64,000 nt of DNA, from positions 124,001 through 188,000 of the forward strand of contig NZ_OY781939.1 of the NCBI RefSeq assembly GCF_963677315.1, read 5' to 3'. The notes beneath the pieces were generated by a model, which saw nothing but the letters and a program-made list of their open reading frames with translations, did no database searches and had not been told where the DNA came from. This document shows positions 33,359 to 43,999 of this stretch, piece by piece (positions within the stretch are counted from its first letter, which is position 1; every line of letters begins with the position of its first letter). The stretch comes from an uncultured Sphaerochaeta sp. Its GTDB lineage: Bacteria > Spirochaetota > Spirochaetia > Sphaerochaetales > Sphaerochaetaceae. A program made the position numbers and the translations under genes.

Positions 33359-34765
33359 TTATCTGTTAAGTGTATCGGTTGCTGTACCTTCTGCAAGTTC
33401 TGCAGCTACTGCAAACGTCTCACTAAGGGTAGGGTGAGGGTGGATACTGAGGGCAATATCCTCGGCCACGGTACCCATCTCCAAGGCAATTACCGCCTCA
33501 GAGATAAGCTCGCCTGCATTCTTTCCACAGATCCCAGCTCCCAGTAAGCGTCCTGTCTTCTCGTCAAAGAGTGCCTTGCTGACGCCCTCTGCTGCGACAG
33601 CACTTAGTGCCCTACCGTTTGCCATCCAAGGGAAAGACCCCTTCTTGTAGGCTATTCCCTTCTCCTTGGCCTCATTTTCACTCAGGCCAACCCATGCTAC
33701 CTCAGGGCTGGTATAAGCGACTGAGGGAACTCCCATGGGAGTAAAGGCTGATGCTTGTCCTGCGGCTACTTCAGCGGCCACCTTGCCTTGATGACTGCTC
33801 TTATGAGCAAGCATCGGGTCTCCCACAACATCCCCAATGGCGAAGATGTGAGGGACATTGGTCCTAAGCTTCTTGTCCACCTCAATCCAACCACGACCAG
33901 TTGTCTTGATACTCGTGTTCTCAAGTGCTATTCGGTCGGAATTGACTTTTCTTCCTACTGCGACCAACACAGCATCAGCATCGATTGTGGAGGGAGCCTT
34001 ATCCCCAGCTAGGTGGAGCGTAAGCGCATCCTTCTTTGCTTCTACCTTTTCCACCTTTGTGGAGGTGTAGATGGCTTCGTACTGCTTCTTGAGTTTCTTC
34101 ACCAACGGCTGTTTGAGATCTCTGTCAGCAGGGGGGATCAAGGAATCCATCATCTCGATGATGGTTATCTTTGATCCAAGCGCGTGGTACATGGTAGCCA
34201 CCTCCAGCCCTATGATGCCTCCCCCTATGATCGCGAGACGATTGGGGATGTGCGTGAGCTCCAAGGCTTTGGTAGAGTCCCAGATACGTTCATCCTCATA
34301 GGGAATACCGGGGATCTGTACCGACCTGGACCCAACCGCTATGATCAGGTCCTCGAAGGTAAGCTTCAGCTCTTCCTTCTCTGTCACTACCTTCAGTTCA
34401 TTATCAGAGAGGAAGGACCCTTCTCCAACAATACGTTCGACTTTCCTGGCCTTGCAGAGTGAGTCCAACCCGGAGGTAAGGGTTTTGATAACCGAATCCC
34501 TATGGGATCTGATCTTCTCCAAGTCAAAGGTAGGCTTACCGAAGGAGACCCCAAGGGGAGCCAGCTTCTCAGCCTCTTCTATCACTTCTGCAATGTGCAG
34601 CAATGTCTTGGAAGGAATGCAACCTACATTCAGACATACCCCTCCCAGTACTGCACTCTTCTCAATGATGGTAACCTTCCTACCTAAATCAGCGGCACGG
34701 AATGCCGCGCTATACCCACCGGGTCCTCCTCCGAGGACCACAAGGTCTGTTTTCTTCTCTTGCAT
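33359..34765 (-). CDS. lpd: Dihydrolipoyl dehydrogenase (E3 of pyruvate dehydrogenase)
   Basis: A 468-residue FAD-dependent disulfide oxidoreductase that reoxidises dihydrolipoamide with NAD+. It has VVLGGGPGGYSAAFRAADLG (FAD site), the redox pair C44-x4-C49 in GGVCLNVGCIPSK, the NAD site IGGGIIGLEVATM (about 180) and the C-terminal catalytic HPHPTLSE. No N-terminal lipoyl domain is attached. It is the last gene of the aceE-aceF-lpd operon, 14 bases after aceF, with AAGGAGGTGGG before the ATG. Confidence 0.97.
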   Translation of the reverse strand: MQEKKTDLVVLGGGPGGYSAAFRAADLGRKVTIIEKSAVLGGVCLNVGCIPSKTLLHIAEVIEEAEKLAPLGVSFGKPTFDLEKIRSHRDSVIKTLTSGLDSLCKARKVERIVGEGSFLSDNELKVVTEKEELKLTFEDLIIAVGSRSVQIPGIPYEDERIWDSTKALELTHIPNRLAIIGGGIIGLEVATMYHALGSKITIIEMMDSLIPPADRDLKQPLVKKLKKQYEAIYTSTKVEKVEAKKDALTLHLAGDKAPSTIDADAVLVAVGRKVNSDRIALENTSIKTTGRGWIEVDKKLRTNVPHIFAIGDVVGDPMLAHKSSHQGKVAAEVAAGQASAFTPMGVPSVAYTSPEVAWVGLSENEAKEKGIAYKKGSFPWMANGRALSAVAAEGVSKALFDEKTGRLLGAGICGKNAGELISEAVIALEMGTVAEDIALSIHPHPTLSETFAVAAELAEGTATDTLNR

Positions 34766-34779
34766 CTGTACCCACCTCC

Positions 34780-36096
34780 TTAGAGTAGTACTCGTCGCAA
34801 ATCGCCCAACAGGGATGCGAGATACGTAGTAAAGCGAACTCCAGCAGCACCATCAATGACCCGATGGTCATAGGCTACTGAGAAGGGTAGAACGTCTCGG
34901 GGCGTAAACTCCTTGCCATTCCAAATCGGCTTCTTTGCAAGTCTTGAGACTCCAAGGATTGCAACCTGTGGTGGATTGATCAGGGGAGTGAATCCAGTAC
35001 CCCCAATCCCTCCAAGGCTTGAGATACTGAACGATCCTCCTGAGAGGTCCTCTGGTTTCAGCTTCCTGTCCCGGGCTCGCTGGCTGATGCTTGCAAGCTC
35101 CCTTGCAATCTCTGTAACGCTCTTCTTGTCTGCATCCTTCAGGACCGGTACGATCAAGCCCTCTGGGGTGTCGACCGCAATACCGATATGGTAGTAGTGC
35201 TTGAGAATCAACTCACCACTGTCCTCATCAAATGAAGCATTCATCTCTGGGAATTTCTTCAATGCTGCGACAACCGCCTTTACGATGAAGGGGAGAATAC
35301 TGATACTCACAGGATCTTCACTTCTCTTCATCTCCTCCTTGATCGTTCTCCTCAATGCTTCAAGTTCAGTGACATCGGCCTCATCGTACTGGGTGACATG
35401 GGGGATGATCTGCCAGCTTTTCTGCAGGTGTGGTCCCGATATTTTCTGGATACGGGTAAGTTTCTTGCGCTCAATCTCCCCATACTTTGAAAAGTCTTCC
35501 AGCTCAATCTTGCCGAAGGTAGCTGGAGTTCCACCACCACTCAGTGCCTTTTTCACTAAAGCCTGTACATCTTCATGCAGGATACGACCATTGGGCCCGC
35601 TCCCTTTTACCTTAGCGAGATCAACCCCGAGTTCCCTTGCATATTTGCGAAGTGAAGGCGTTGCATGGTATACAGCACCAGGAGCCTGTTCATTGACAAG
35701 ATCCGGTTTTTCTTCTTGTTGAACTTGCTGTTTCGGTTGTTCAGGCTTAGGTGCTTCTACGGCTTCTTCAACCTTCTTTTCTTCCTTTTTTTCTTCTGGT
35801 AGTTCTTTTTTTGGCTCTTCCTCAGTACTCTTCTTCTCTTGTTCTTCTTCACCTTCAGCTTCGATTTCAATCTCAGCTACCGGAGAGTCCTTGGAAACAG
35901 CATCTCCCTCTTTGACCAGAACTTTTGTTATGGTTCCTGCAAAGGGAGAGGGAATGTCAATGACAGCCTTCTCACTTTCAAGCGCTACTACTGAGTCATC
36001 GACAGCGATAACATCACCAACCTTGATGTAAACATCAATGATTGGTACATCAGAGAAATCCCCGATATCTGGTACTAGAATTTGTTTTGTTGCCAT
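34780..36096 (-). CDS. aceF: Dihydrolipoamide acetyltransferase (E2 of pyruvate dehydrogenase)
   Basis: A 438-residue acyltransferase core. A single lipoyl domain at the N-terminus carries K43 in ALESEKAVI, the lipoylation site. A long Glu/Lys/Pro/Gln-rich hinge covers about 85-140, then the E1/E3-binding domain [15 protein letters not shown]. The catalytic domain ends with [11 protein letters not shown] (about 409-419), the acetyl-transfer histidine motif. Gamma-proteobacterial aceF often has several lipoyl domains; here there is one. It joins aceE and lpd as an operon, with AAGGAGAG before its ATG. Confidence 0.96.
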   Translation of the reverse strand: MATKQILVPDIGDFSDVPIIDVYIKVGDVIAVDDSVVALESEKAVIDIPSPFAGTITKVLVKEGDAVSKDSPVAEIEIEAEGEEEQEKKSTEEEPKKELPEEKKEEKKVEEAVEAPKPEQPKQQVQQEEKPDLVNEQAPGAVYHATPSLRKYARELGVDLAKVKGSGPNGRILHEDVQALVKKALSGGGTPATFGKIELEDFSKYGEIERKKLTRIQKISGPHLQKSWQIIPHVTQYDEADVTELEALRRTIKEEMKRSEDPVSISILPFIVKAVVAALKKFPEMNASFDEDSGELILKHYYHIGIAVDTPEGLIVPVLKDADKKSVTEIARELASISQRARDRKLKPEDLSGGSFSISSLGGIGGTGFTPLINPPQVAILGVSRLAKKPIWNGKEFTPRDVLPFSVAYDHRVIDGAAGVRFTTYLASLLGDLRRVLL

Positions 36097-36109
36097 ACTG
36101 TATCTCTCC

Positions 36110-38776
36110 TTAACTCAGTAATGGATTGGGCTTGTCGACATCGATATCATACTTCTTGATCGCTTCGCTCACTTTCTTGGCAGGAATGGTACCTTCATCG
36201 GCAAGGCCTTTCAGCGCTGCAACTGCGATGTAGTACCTGTCAACCTCAAAGAAGGTTCTCAGTGCATGTCTGAAATCGGATCTGCCAAATCCATCTGTGC
36301 CGAGGATGGTGACCTTGGAATTGGGGATGAGCCTCCTGATCTGCTCAGGATATGCCCTGAGATAGTCGGTGCTTATCACCACTGGACCATCATGTCCTTC
36401 CATGACCTTGGTCAGATACGGAACCTTGGCTTTGCCTTCTGGGTGGGTGAGGTTGTATCGCTCTGCCTCAACGCCGTCACGGTGCAGTTCATTGACCCCG
36501 GGGATACTCCAGATGTCAGACTCCACACCGAAGTCCTTTGACAGGAGTTCAGCTGCTTCTATGACTTCCCTAAGGATTGTTCCACTTCCCATCAACTGTA
36601 CGACAGGATTCTTGTTTTTCTTTGCTTTCCGGAAGAGATAGGCACCTTTCTTGATCCCTTCCTCAGCTCCCTTGGGCATCTCTGGATGGGTGTAGTTCTC
36701 ATTCATCAGTGTGATGTAGTAGAAGATGTTCTCATCATCCTCATACATACGCTTCATTCCATCCTGGATGATCACAGCAAGTTCATAGGAAAAAGTAGGG
36801 TCATATGCCTGACAGGTGGGGTGGGTGGATGCCAAGAGCAGTCCATGACCATCCTCATGTTGCAATCCTTCCCCGTTCAGGGTGGTTCTTCCTGCAGTTG
36901 CTCCCATCAGGAAGCCCTTTGCACGACTGTCTCCAGCAGCATAGATGAAGTCACCTACTCGCTGGAAACCGAAAATGGAATAGAAAATGAAGAAGGGGAT
37001 CATCGAAACCTGATGGTTTGCATAACTTGTGGCTGCTGCTATCCACGAGGACATCGCACCGGCCTCAGAAATTCCTTCTTCGAGAATCTGTCCTTTCTTG
37101 TCTTCGCGATACCACAGGAATGATTCCTTATCAACCGGTTCATACAGCTGGCCATCGGGGGCATAGATACCAATTTGTCTGAAGAGGCCCTCCATACCGA
37201 AGGTTCGTGCTTCATCAGAGACAATGGGGACAATCCTCTCCCCGATGTTCTTGTCCTTAACCAGCTTGGTAAGTAGGCGGACAAATGCCATGGTAGTGGA
37301 AAGTTCTCTCTCTCCAGTGGAGGCATACATATCCTCAAAGCTCTTGGTTCTGGGGACCGTCAGTTTTTCGCCATCCTTATGGCGGTAGGGAACTGGTCCT
37401 CCCATTATCTCACGTCGCCTAGCAAGGAATTTACCTTCTTTGCTCTCAGGATCCGGTTTGATAAACACCATACTCTTTGCCTGTTCATCATCAATAGGTA
37501 CATGGAAATGGTCCCTGAAGGCGAGAAGATCGCTCTCTTCCATGTGTTTCAGGTTATGAGCACCCATAGCACCCTCGCCGCTGCCCATACCAAAGCCCTT
37601 GATGGTTTTGAACAGAATGACCGTGGGTTTTCCCTTGTGGTTCGATGCTGCATGGAATGCCTGGTAGATCTTTCTGGGATCATGGCCTCCACGGCTCAAC
37701 TGCCAGAGATCCTTATCCGTCATCCCTTCAACAAGCGATTCAAGGTACTCATCTCCAGAGAAGAGTTTCTCTCTCAGATATGCTGGGCCTCTAGCCTGCA
37801 GGGTCTGGAACTCACCATCAACCATGTTAGCCAGTTTCTGCAGGAGAATACCCTTGGTATCCTTCTCGAGGATGGAGTCCCATTCAGTTCCCCAGATAAC
37901 CTTGATGACATTCCACCCAGCACCTCTAAACTTTCCTTCAAGTTCCTGGATTATCTTTCCATTACCACGAACCGGTCCATCGAGACGTTGCAGGTTGCAG
38001 TTAACCACAAAGATAAGGTTATCGAGCTTCTCCCTGGAAGCAAGCGAGAGCGCTGAAAGTGATTCTGGTTCATCAGACTCTCCGTCCCCCATAAAGACCC
38101 AGACCTTCCTATCTCCACTGTTCTTCAAGCCCCTGTCTTCCATATACTTCATGAAGCGTGCCTGATAGATTGCCATTGATGGTCCAAGGCCCATTGATAC
38201 GGTTGGGAACTGCCAGAATTCCGGCATCAGGTAGGGGTGCGGGTAAGAAGAAAGGCCCTTGCCAGCTGCCTCCTGTCTGAAATGTTCCAGTTGGTCTTCG
38301 CTCAGCCGTCCTTCAATAAACGCCCGGGCATACATGCCAGGGGAGGAGTGACCTTGGAAGTAGATCATATCGGCGCCGTGTTCGGACTCTGGTCCCTTGA
38401 AGAACCAGTTGAAACCTACTTCATACATTGCTGAAGAGGATGAGTAGCTGGCGATATGCCCGCCCAATCCTTTCCCATCCTCATTTGCCTTAGCTACCAT
38501 TACCATGGCATTCCAACGGACAAATGCTGATACATTTCGTGCAATAAGCGATTCTTCCGGTGGAATGGTCGCATTACTGTCTAGATTTGTAGTATTGATA
38601 TAGGGGCTTATGACCCCAGGGGATGTGGTAACACCTTTGCTTCGTGCTGCTTGGGTAAGTTCTGAAAGCAAATAATCAGTCTTCTGATTGCCTTCATGCT
38701 CTATTACACCCTCTAGCGACTCCAGCCAATCTTTCGTCTCTGCAGGGTCTGGATCATGAAAAATCTTTTTACTCAT
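36110..38776 (-). CDS. aceE: Pyruvate dehydrogenase E1, homodimeric type
   Basis: An 888-residue thiamine-diphosphate enzyme that decarboxylates pyruvate and passes the acetyl group to lipoyl-E2. It is the single-chain (homodimeric) E1 known best from Proteobacteria and Actinobacteria, not the alpha/beta form. GHIASYSSS (about 106-114) and ThDP-binding MGDGESDEP (about 229-237) with [11 protein letters not shown] are present. The C-terminal part has [15 protein letters not shown] and [18 protein letters not shown] 38776 follows CGGAGGAAAA; an upstream in-frame start at 38821 has no ribosome site. First gene of its operon, with a clear promoter. Confidence 0.97.
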   Translation of the reverse strand: MSKKIFHDPDPAETKDWLESLEGVIEHEGNQKTDYLLSELTQAARSKGVTTSPGVISPYINTTNLDSNATIPPEESLIARNVSAFVRWNAMVMVAKANEDGKGLGGHIASYSSSSAMYEVGFNWFFKGPESEHGADMIYFQGHSSPGMYARAFIEGRLSEDQLEHFRQEAAGKGLSSYPHPYLMPEFWQFPTVSMGLGPSMAIYQARFMKYMEDRGLKNSGDRKVWVFMGDGESDEPESLSALSLASREKLDNLIFVVNCNLQRLDGPVRGNGKIIQELEGKFRGAGWNVIKVIWGTEWDSILEKDTKGILLQKLANMVDGEFQTLQARGPAYLREKLFSGDEYLESLVEGMTDKDLWQLSRGGHDPRKIYQAFHAASNHKGKPTVILFKTIKGFGMGSGEGAMGAHNLKHMEESDLLAFRDHFHVPIDDEQAKSMVFIKPDPESKEGKFLARRREIMGGPVPYRHKDGEKLTVPRTKSFEDMYASTGERELSTTMAFVRLLTKLVKDKNIGERIVPIVSDEARTFGMEGLFRQIGIYAPDGQLYEPVDKESFLWYREDKKGQILEEGISEAGAMSSWIAAATSYANHQVSMIPFFIFYSIFGFQRVGDFIYAAGDSRAKGFLMGATAGRTTLNGEGLQHEDGHGLLLASTHPTCQAYDPTFSYELAVIIQDGMKRMYEDDENIFYYITLMNENYTHPEMPKGAEEGIKKGAYLFRKAKKNKNPVVQLMGSGTILREVIEAAELLSKDFGVESDIWSIPGVNELHRDGVEAERYNLTHPEGKAKVPYLTKVMEGHDGPVVISTDYLRAYPEQIRRLIPNSKVTILGTDGFGRSDFRHALRTFFEVDRYYIAVAALKGLADEGTIPAKKVSEAIKKYDIDVDKPNPLLS

Positions 38777-38849
38777 ACTTTTCCTCCGATAGTGAGTGTA
38801 CGTACTTACAATATTCTTCAAATAAAAAATAACGTCTGTATGTCTTTAA

Positions 38850-38878
38850 AATATACTACCGGAATAGTAGAAATTCAA
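38850..38878 (-). promoter_or_regulatory. Sigma-70 promoter of aceE-aceF-lpd
   Basis: On the minus strand, TTGAAT (38873-38878) and TATATT (38850-38855) are 17 bases apart, leaving a leader of about 65 bases with a GTACGTAC palindrome. No PdhR-type site was seen. Confidence 0.6.
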
Positions 38879-39155
38879 CCTGAGAATGCATGAGATACAG
38901 GAAAAGAGAAAATTCTGGGGTAAGGAAAGTGTAGGCATACTATAGATTTGTAGATATGTAGTATAAAATAGAGTTTTTTGCAATCAAATAGGAGTAATGA
39001 TAAAAAAGATACCTACTCCAGAAGCGAAGTGCTGATAAAAATTTTATGAATAGTTGTACCACCTTGGGTACACGAACTGAAGCATATCTGGATCAATAGA
39101 GGATTGATATGGTTTGCACGGAAGAGCATAAAAGATGGAAAAGGGCTACCGAAAA
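38879..39155. other. AT-rich spacer between the aceE promoter and the small basic gene
   Basis: No gene, hairpin or repeat that I can support. Confidence 0.4.
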
Positions 39156-39257
39156 TTATTTAGCTTTCTTCTTCTCCATCTTCTCCTGCTTTTTCTCTTT
39201 TGCAGTCTTTAGCGGTTTTTTCTTCTCTGTTTTCTTTGCATCATGTGATTTTGCCAT
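39156..39257 (-). CDS. Very small lysine-rich protein
   Basis: A 33-residue reading frame beginning MAKSHDAKKTEKKKPLKTA and ending KMEKKKAK. About half the residues are lysine, so it may bind nucleic acid or ribosomes. A GGGGGA ribosome site lies 8 bases before the ATG. The pattern M-A-K-S-x-D-A-K-K resembles small basic proteins I recall from other bacterial genomes, annotated as hypothetical; I cannot confirm that here. The plus-strand open frame covering the same bases is its shadow and has an implausible phenylalanine/serine composition. Confidence 0.7.
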   Translation of the reverse strand: MAKSHDAKKTEKKKPLKTAKEKKQEKMEKKKAK

Positions 39258-39425
39258 ATCTTTTTCCCCCGTCATTGTACGAAATCGTCTGAATCATAGT
39301 CATAGTATGGATGAAGAGCAATCACCGGGGTAAGGATTTCTGGAAATACTGTCTTGTATCAATACTAAAGGCTACCGTTGGCTAAGCCGTGTATGTTTTG
39401 AAGAATCTTATAGCCACTTCTTGGA

Positions 39426-39551
39426 CTGATCAATCCTGTTTCAGATAGAGCATTGCACTCAATGGAATCAGCGATAGAGAATCTCGCAAATCATCTTGAG
39501 GCGGATACCAACGAATTTACAAAAAACCATCTCATTAAGCTGGAAGGCTAA
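39426..39551 (+). pseudogene. C-terminal remnant of a lost gene
   Basis: The plus frame reads LINPVSDRALHSMESAIE, then NLANHLEADTNEFTKNHL and a stop at 39549, natural helical protein composition, but it is preceded by an in-frame stop and has no start or ribosome site. The parent family was not recognised. It lies in the 365-base gap before the regulator gene, which otherwise shows nothing. Confidence 0.35.
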
Positions 39552-39657
39552 TTTACACCCCTCAAGATAACTCAGTCTTTACCATATAATGCAACCCTAG
39601 ATAAGACACCAATTCGGGTGTATGCTGAAGTCAAGACGGATTGGTAAGGATTATCAG

Positions 39658-41847
39658 ATGAGTACTCTGTACGTAGAACTTCTTGGTTCACCAAGGTTCA
39701 GCGTAGACTCTCGGAAGATATCCTTCGCTCGGAGAAGATCAAAAGCTCTTTTGGGCTATCTTGTGTGTACTGAAAGAAGAGCTACGAGGGAAGAGCTGGC
39801 TGATTTGTTCTGGCCAGATAGCAATGCTTCCCGAGCGATGGGGTCTTTGCGTACAATCCTGTCTGAAATACATACATGCTTACAGGGGGCTTTCTTGCTC
39901 TCTGACGGGGATGTTTTGTACCTCGATACTACTCATATCAGTTGTGACCTCCTTGCATTTAGAAGCATCCTGGAGAGTGGGCCAGACCTACCAGCCATGC
40001 GTAAAGCTGTCGGACTTTGGAAGGGTGGGTTCCTGAAGGGATTCACTATCAGCTCATCCCCAGGATTCTCTGCGTGGCAAATACAGGAAGAACAGAATGT
40101 GTTTTACGAGTATAAGCAACTGCTACGCTCGTTGTATGAAGCCGAGATCAAACAGGGTGATTACCTCTCTGCATTGAATCATGCCCGAAAATATTTGCAT
40201 CTCGATACCTTCGACGAGGAAGGTCATAGGGCTGTAATCTACATACACGCATTAAGGGGAGAGAGGAAACTTGCATTGCAGCAGTACGATACCTGCAGAA
40301 CTATCATGTGGGAGGAGTTCGAGTCCGAAGTTGAAGATGAAACACGAGCCCTTGTGCAACGAATTAAAAATGGAGAAATTCGAAAAGACGGTATATCCAT
40401 CATGGATAATACCCATGCTCCAAGACTGGCAATACTTCCCTTATACAGAATTGATATAGAGAATCATGAGGTGCTGCTTTTTCTCAATATGGTGATGGAG
40501 GCATTGGAAGACTACTTTGCAGTGGTGCCACATCTGAGAATCATCTCCAGAACCTCAACCTTGGCCTATAAGGATTCTGGTAAGCGGTTGTCACTCATAG
40601 CCGCAGAGCTTCAGGCCGATTACATTATTGAAGGATTCTGTCGTGGAGATGAGACCTCCCTGATGATTGAGGCAAGGCTCTTGCAGACAAAACCGGATGA
40701 GGTAACTGCAATAAAGACCATAACCCTCTCTCCACATACAGATAACCCGGCTGTTGCTGCCCGATATATCGGAGATGCCATCAATATGCATTTTTCCCCA
40801 AACGCTACAATCGAAACACCAAAAGCGGGAAAAGTAGTCCAACAACAAAGCAATGTTCATGTCTCTATGTTCAGCAGCAAGTTAAAGCTGCAGGCAAAAC
40901 ACCTCTTGAGGATTGATGAGGAAGGAGTCTGCCTGAAAGCCGTTGCATTATTTAGGGAGGCTGTACGAATAGATCCTTCTGATGCGGAAGCATGGGCAGG
41001 GATTGGCTCAGCATTGTTAGCCTACAGTGATAAAGGGATTTGTTTCCCTAACCGTACAGACAAGTTACAGGAAGCCGAGAAAGTGGCGAGAAAAGCACTT
41101 GAAATTGATGAAGAGGAACCAACAGCGTTAACCATCCTTGGAACCATTGCAGTGCAGAAAGATTGGAATTTCGATAGGGCAGAGGAGCTCTTTCAAAAGT
41201 CTTTACAGCTTAGGCCGAACAATACCAGAACGCTGCGAGATTATGCGGAACTCTGCATTATGACCGGCCGCTATGAGGAAGCCCGCAGATTGTCTGAATA
41301 CGTCAATGCCTTGGATCCTGTAAATCATCATAATTTCAAGATCCGTTTCTGGTTGCATCTTGTTTTCCACGAATTCCAGATGGCTGAAGATGTGGTACGA
41401 CAACACTTCCTTCTCTATCCCGATCCTCCACTGGATCAAATATTGCATGCGCATATTCATTTGATCCGCGGGAATATTGATGCTGCCATGAGATGCTTTG
41501 AGGATATAGACCCTACTAAGGAGATGCCCCTCTCATGGAATCATGCATTGCTTGTTGGAATGGGATACAGTCTTGCAAAAAAAGGGAGAACTAGCGAAGC
41601 CATTGCCATTATTGAGCAGTTACAACAGAATAAGTCGGGTACCGTATATCCTTACATACCAATCGCCCAGATCTTTATCGGTTTAGGAGAGTATGATTCA
41701 GCACTGGATTGGGTAGAAATTGCGGTAGAAGCCCATGACCCTGGTCTTTTTTTCTTGGCAGTGAATCCACTGTTCTTTCCATTGAACAATCATGCTCGAA
41801 TGGAGAAGATTGTTAAAAAAACCAAGATAGTTCTTGTAAATTTGTAA
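39658..41847 (+). CDS. BTAD-type transcriptional regulator with TPR repeats
   Basis: A 729-residue multidomain regulator. The N-terminal winged helix (about 1-95; SPRFSVDSRKISFARRRSKALL) is of the OmpR/SARP type, followed by a bacterial transcriptional activator domain (about 95-240; AEIKQGDYLSALNHARKYL, LDTFDEEGHRAVIYIHALRG). Residues about 260-390 match the TolB-like/adenylate-cyclase-associated domain (RLAILPLYRI, LRIISRTSTLAYKDSGK, ADYIIEGF). The C-terminal third is TPR repeats. ATG 39658 follows AAGGA (39646-39650) at good spacing, better than an in-frame ATG at 39622. Targets are unknown; the neighbouring exported-protein gene is a candidate. Confidence 0.9.
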   Translation: MSTLYVELLGSPRFSVDSRKISFARRRSKALLGYLVCTERRATREELADLFWPDSNASRAMGSLRTILSEIHTCLQGAFLLSDGDVLYLDTTHISCDLLAFRSILESGPDLPAMRKAVGLWKGGFLKGFTISSSPGFSAWQIQEEQNVFYEYKQLLRSLYEAEIKQGDYLSALNHARKYLHLDTFDEEGHRAVIYIHALRGERKLALQQYDTCRTIMWEEFESEVEDETRALVQRIKNGEIRKDGISIMDNTHAPRLAILPLYRIDIENHEVLLFLNMVMEALEDYFAVVPHLRIISRTSTLAYKDSGKRLSLIAAELQADYIIEGFCRGDETSLMIEARLLQTKPDEVTAIKTITLSPHTDNPAVAARYIGDAINMHFSPNATIETPKAGKVVQQQSNVHVSMFSSKLKLQAKHLLRIDEEGVCLKAVALFREAVRIDPSDAEAWAGIGSALLAYSDKGICFPNRTDKLQEAEKVARKALEIDEEEPTALTILGTIAVQKDWNFDRAEELFQKSLQLRPNNTRTLRDYAELCIMTGRYEEARRLSEYVNALDPVNHHNFKIRFWLHLVFHEFQMAEDVVRQHFLLYPDPPLDQILHAHIHLIRGNIDAAMRCFEDIDPTKEMPLSWNHALLVGMGYSLAKKGRTSEAIAIIEQLQQNKSGTVYPYIPIAQIFIGLGEYDSALDWVEIAVEAHDPGLFFLAVNPLFFPLNNHARMEKIVKKTKIVLVNL

Positions 41848-41940
41848 TTGTAACGTTTCCTGTAACGGTATCTGTAGCATCTCTGAGATGCCTGGTCTGT
41901 AAGATGCATATATCTACAGTATGGATCAGGAGGTTCGAGT

Positions 41941-42603
41941 ATGAACAAACCAAGAAACTACAAGGTATTTCTTACAATTTTCTTGCTGGTCTCTTCATTG
42001 TGCTTCGTTTCTGGGGCAGTGCTAAACTCAGAGAAGGCAGTTGCCTGTTTGTGCGGGGCTCCCTCCGCGCTCCCTGAGGAAGATCTTGCTGTTTCTCTTC
42101 CAGATGGATTTTTTTCTCAGTATGAAGCCAAGCATGGCTATGTATATGCACCGGATGACAACATGCTACCTAATAAGGTAGGGGAGGCTTTCCTCTATAA
42201 GGATCAGCATGATGCCTTGGGCGAGATGGTGATAGCCTTAAACCAGATGGAAAGGGAATCACCCTATGTGTATTCAACAGATGGTACCATCAAGGTGACC
42301 ATGGATGGGCAGGAACAAATACTGTCCATGGATACCGTAGACTATGTATGTGATGCAGGAGACAATGACATCTGCTATCGTCTCTCCTGTACACCGGAGT
42401 CGGGATGTAAAGACAGCATAAATCAGGTGTATGCACTCTGCTACAGCTGCAAGGAAAATCAATCAGTATTGGTTGGTACCCTTTCATATTTCAATGAAGC
42501 AGGTACCATTGAGGAATCATATCCCTTCTTTATAACGGGAAGGAATGCTTTTGAGGCCGAACGCCATCTTCAGAAAAAGATTACCGTTGCCACAGCATAT
42601 TGA
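41941..42603 (+). CDS. Hypothetical exported protein, cysteine-containing
   Basis: A 220-residue protein with a signal peptide (about 1-26, ending FVSGA). The mature part has cysteines at VACLCGA near its start, and CDAGDNDICYRLSCTPESGC plus ALCYSC later, suggesting disulfides or metal binding in the periplasm. No known domain is recognised. A strong ribosome site (AGGAGG) precedes ATG 41941. The regulator gene ends about 90 bases upstream, with a GCATCT/AGATGC hairpin between. Confidence 0.7.
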   Translation: MNKPRNYKVFLTIFLLVSSLCFVSGAVLNSEKAVACLCGAPSALPEEDLAVSLPDGFFSQYEAKHGYVYAPDDNMLPNKVGEAFLYKDQHDALGEMVIALNQMERESPYVYSTDGTIKVTMDGQEQILSMDTVDYVCDAGDNDICYRLSCTPESGCKDSINQVYALCYSCKENQSVLVGTLSYFNEAGTIEESYPFFITGRNAFEAERHLQKKITVATAY

Positions 42604-42620
42604 GCCAGATGTTCATAGGC

Positions 42621-42689
42621 ATACTATGGAGAATGCATAGTCTCCAAGTCCCGATAAGGTATTACCTTGTTGGGACTGCTTCATAGTAT
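42621..42689. terminator. Nested hairpin after the exported-protein gene
   Basis: ATACTATG (42621-42628) pairs with CATAGTAT (42682-42689), around an inner AGTCCC/GGGACT stem and AAGGT/ACCTT. No strong T tract. The remaining 42690-42918 is AT-rich with no gene. Confidence 0.5.
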
Positions 42690-42918
42690 ATAAGCGTCAA
42701 ATTGTTAGTAGTTGGTGTCTGCTGTTAAAATCCTGGTCAATTACTTCCAGCAAAGTATTTTTGATTGTATATGTATTCGATGAAATCGTTATTAAAAATA
42801 GTATATAAAAGAAATTAAATACGATTTATGCCTAAAAACATATCAAATAGATTTCAGATAAAGTATTATTGAAGCATCACGATTTAATATATAGTTAGTA
42901 TTTCCAAAAGGAAAATCC

Positions 42919-43383
42919 ATGAAGAAAGTGTTTCTCGTTGTTGTGCTCATTATTTTGAGCGTGTCGGTAGTATCTGCAGCCAAGTACGATAGAGCAGACG
43001 GTTTTGGCCTAGGACTTAGCGGAGGGTATCCTGTTTCAGGGCTAGCCATGAAATATGGTATGGGTGATTTTAGATTTGTTGGAACATTCGGATACAGCGT
43101 TAGAGATAACGGTGCCATCGAATTCGGTGTCCAATATGACCTAGATAACTCCTCCATTGGTAGGTCACCCATTTATCTGAATATTGGGTTCACTGCAGCG
43201 ATGAACTTTGGTCCAGAGATTGATGTATTCTCTGTTAATGTTCCCATAGGTTTTTCCTATTATCTTAGGAATGCCCCAATGGAATTATTCTTTAAATTAA
43301 CCCCAGGGATCAGAATATACTCCAATTCGATTGAACCTGATCTAGGTGGAGCAATAGGATTTCTTTATTACCTGAATAGATAA
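42919..43383 (+). CDS. Small outer-membrane-barrel-like exported protein
   Basis: A 154-residue protein. The signal peptide is MKKVFLVVVLIILSVSVVSA. The mature chain is glycine- and aromatic-rich with alternating strands (DGFGLGLSGGYPVSGLAMKY, FRFVGTFGYSV, GAIEFGVQYDL, IYLNIGFTAAMNFG), suggesting a six- to eight-stranded barrel or porin-like fold. Similar small proteins lie at 49911 and 51546. AAGGA precedes the ATG. Confidence 0.75.
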   Translation: MKKVFLVVVLIILSVSVVSAAKYDRADGFGLGLSGGYPVSGLAMKYGMGDFRFVGTFGYSVRDNGAIEFGVQYDLDNSSIGRSPIYLNIGFTAAMNFGPEIDVFSVNVPIGFSYYLRNAPMELFFKLTPGIRIYSNSIEPDLGGAIGFLYYLNR

Positions 43384-43999
43384 AATCTTTTTGGGTAGCA
43401 GGGGAGAGACTTAGTATAACCGTGGTACTCATACTTACAAGGTTGCAATTGGAACAGTTCTCTTTGTTTGTTTAGGCTGGCCTTGATATAATGCACAACA
43501 GTACTGAAGGAGCTCTCTCTTCACAGATGTCTAAGTGAACTGAATGAATAACACAGGTAGACCAATCCAACGAGTCACTTACTTGTAGAAAAAGGTTTGC
43601 CGATTTATATGTAAATGGAACAAACAACAATGTCTCGTTTAGTTACAATTCCACAGGTCAGAGTGTCGCTGATTATTTGGGAAAAGATTATTGCATACTT
43701 TGATCTATTTACAATCAAGTAAGTACCCTGCGCATCAGGTAGTTCTTGAATCCGTTTATCTTTTTCGTTTTCCAACTAGCGATAACTATCGTGACAGCAG
43801 CTGTGTCTCAACCATTGACAGATATACCCCCGAGGGGTATTGTTTGAATGTAATCGGAAATCTGAAAGAAATTTATTGCTATTTTTCGCGTGAATACACT
43901 TTAGGTATTGGATATGTGAGTTGGTTGCATCCGACAATCGAGAGATTGAAATTATCAGAACAAGAAAGAAGTTTGAGATTTTTATGTAGGAGGAAATGA
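43384..43999 (+). other. 616-base region with one doubtful reading frame (43691-43999)
   Basis: An open frame of 102 codons ends at 43999, exactly abutting the next gene's ATG at 44000, so it could be translationally coupled; its composition is odd for a protein (many Cys, Tyr, Ser) and no ribosome site precedes it. An earlier stretch near 43600-43710 also reads partly like coding sequence (YVNGTNNNVSFSYNSTGQSV) but is closed by stops. A decayed exported-protein gene is possible. Confidence 0.3.

Noticed and set aside
37379..38056. A 225-codon plus-strand frame, and similar frames at 25277-25981 and 17610-18260
   Set aside because: All are antisense to well-identified genes (aceE, the hypothetical protein at 25304, the ABC ATPase) and lack ribosome sites and motifs.
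39109..39333. Plus-strand frame of 74 codons
   Set aside because: Phenylalanine/serine-rich reading that is the antisense of the lysine-rich small gene, which has the better ribosome site.
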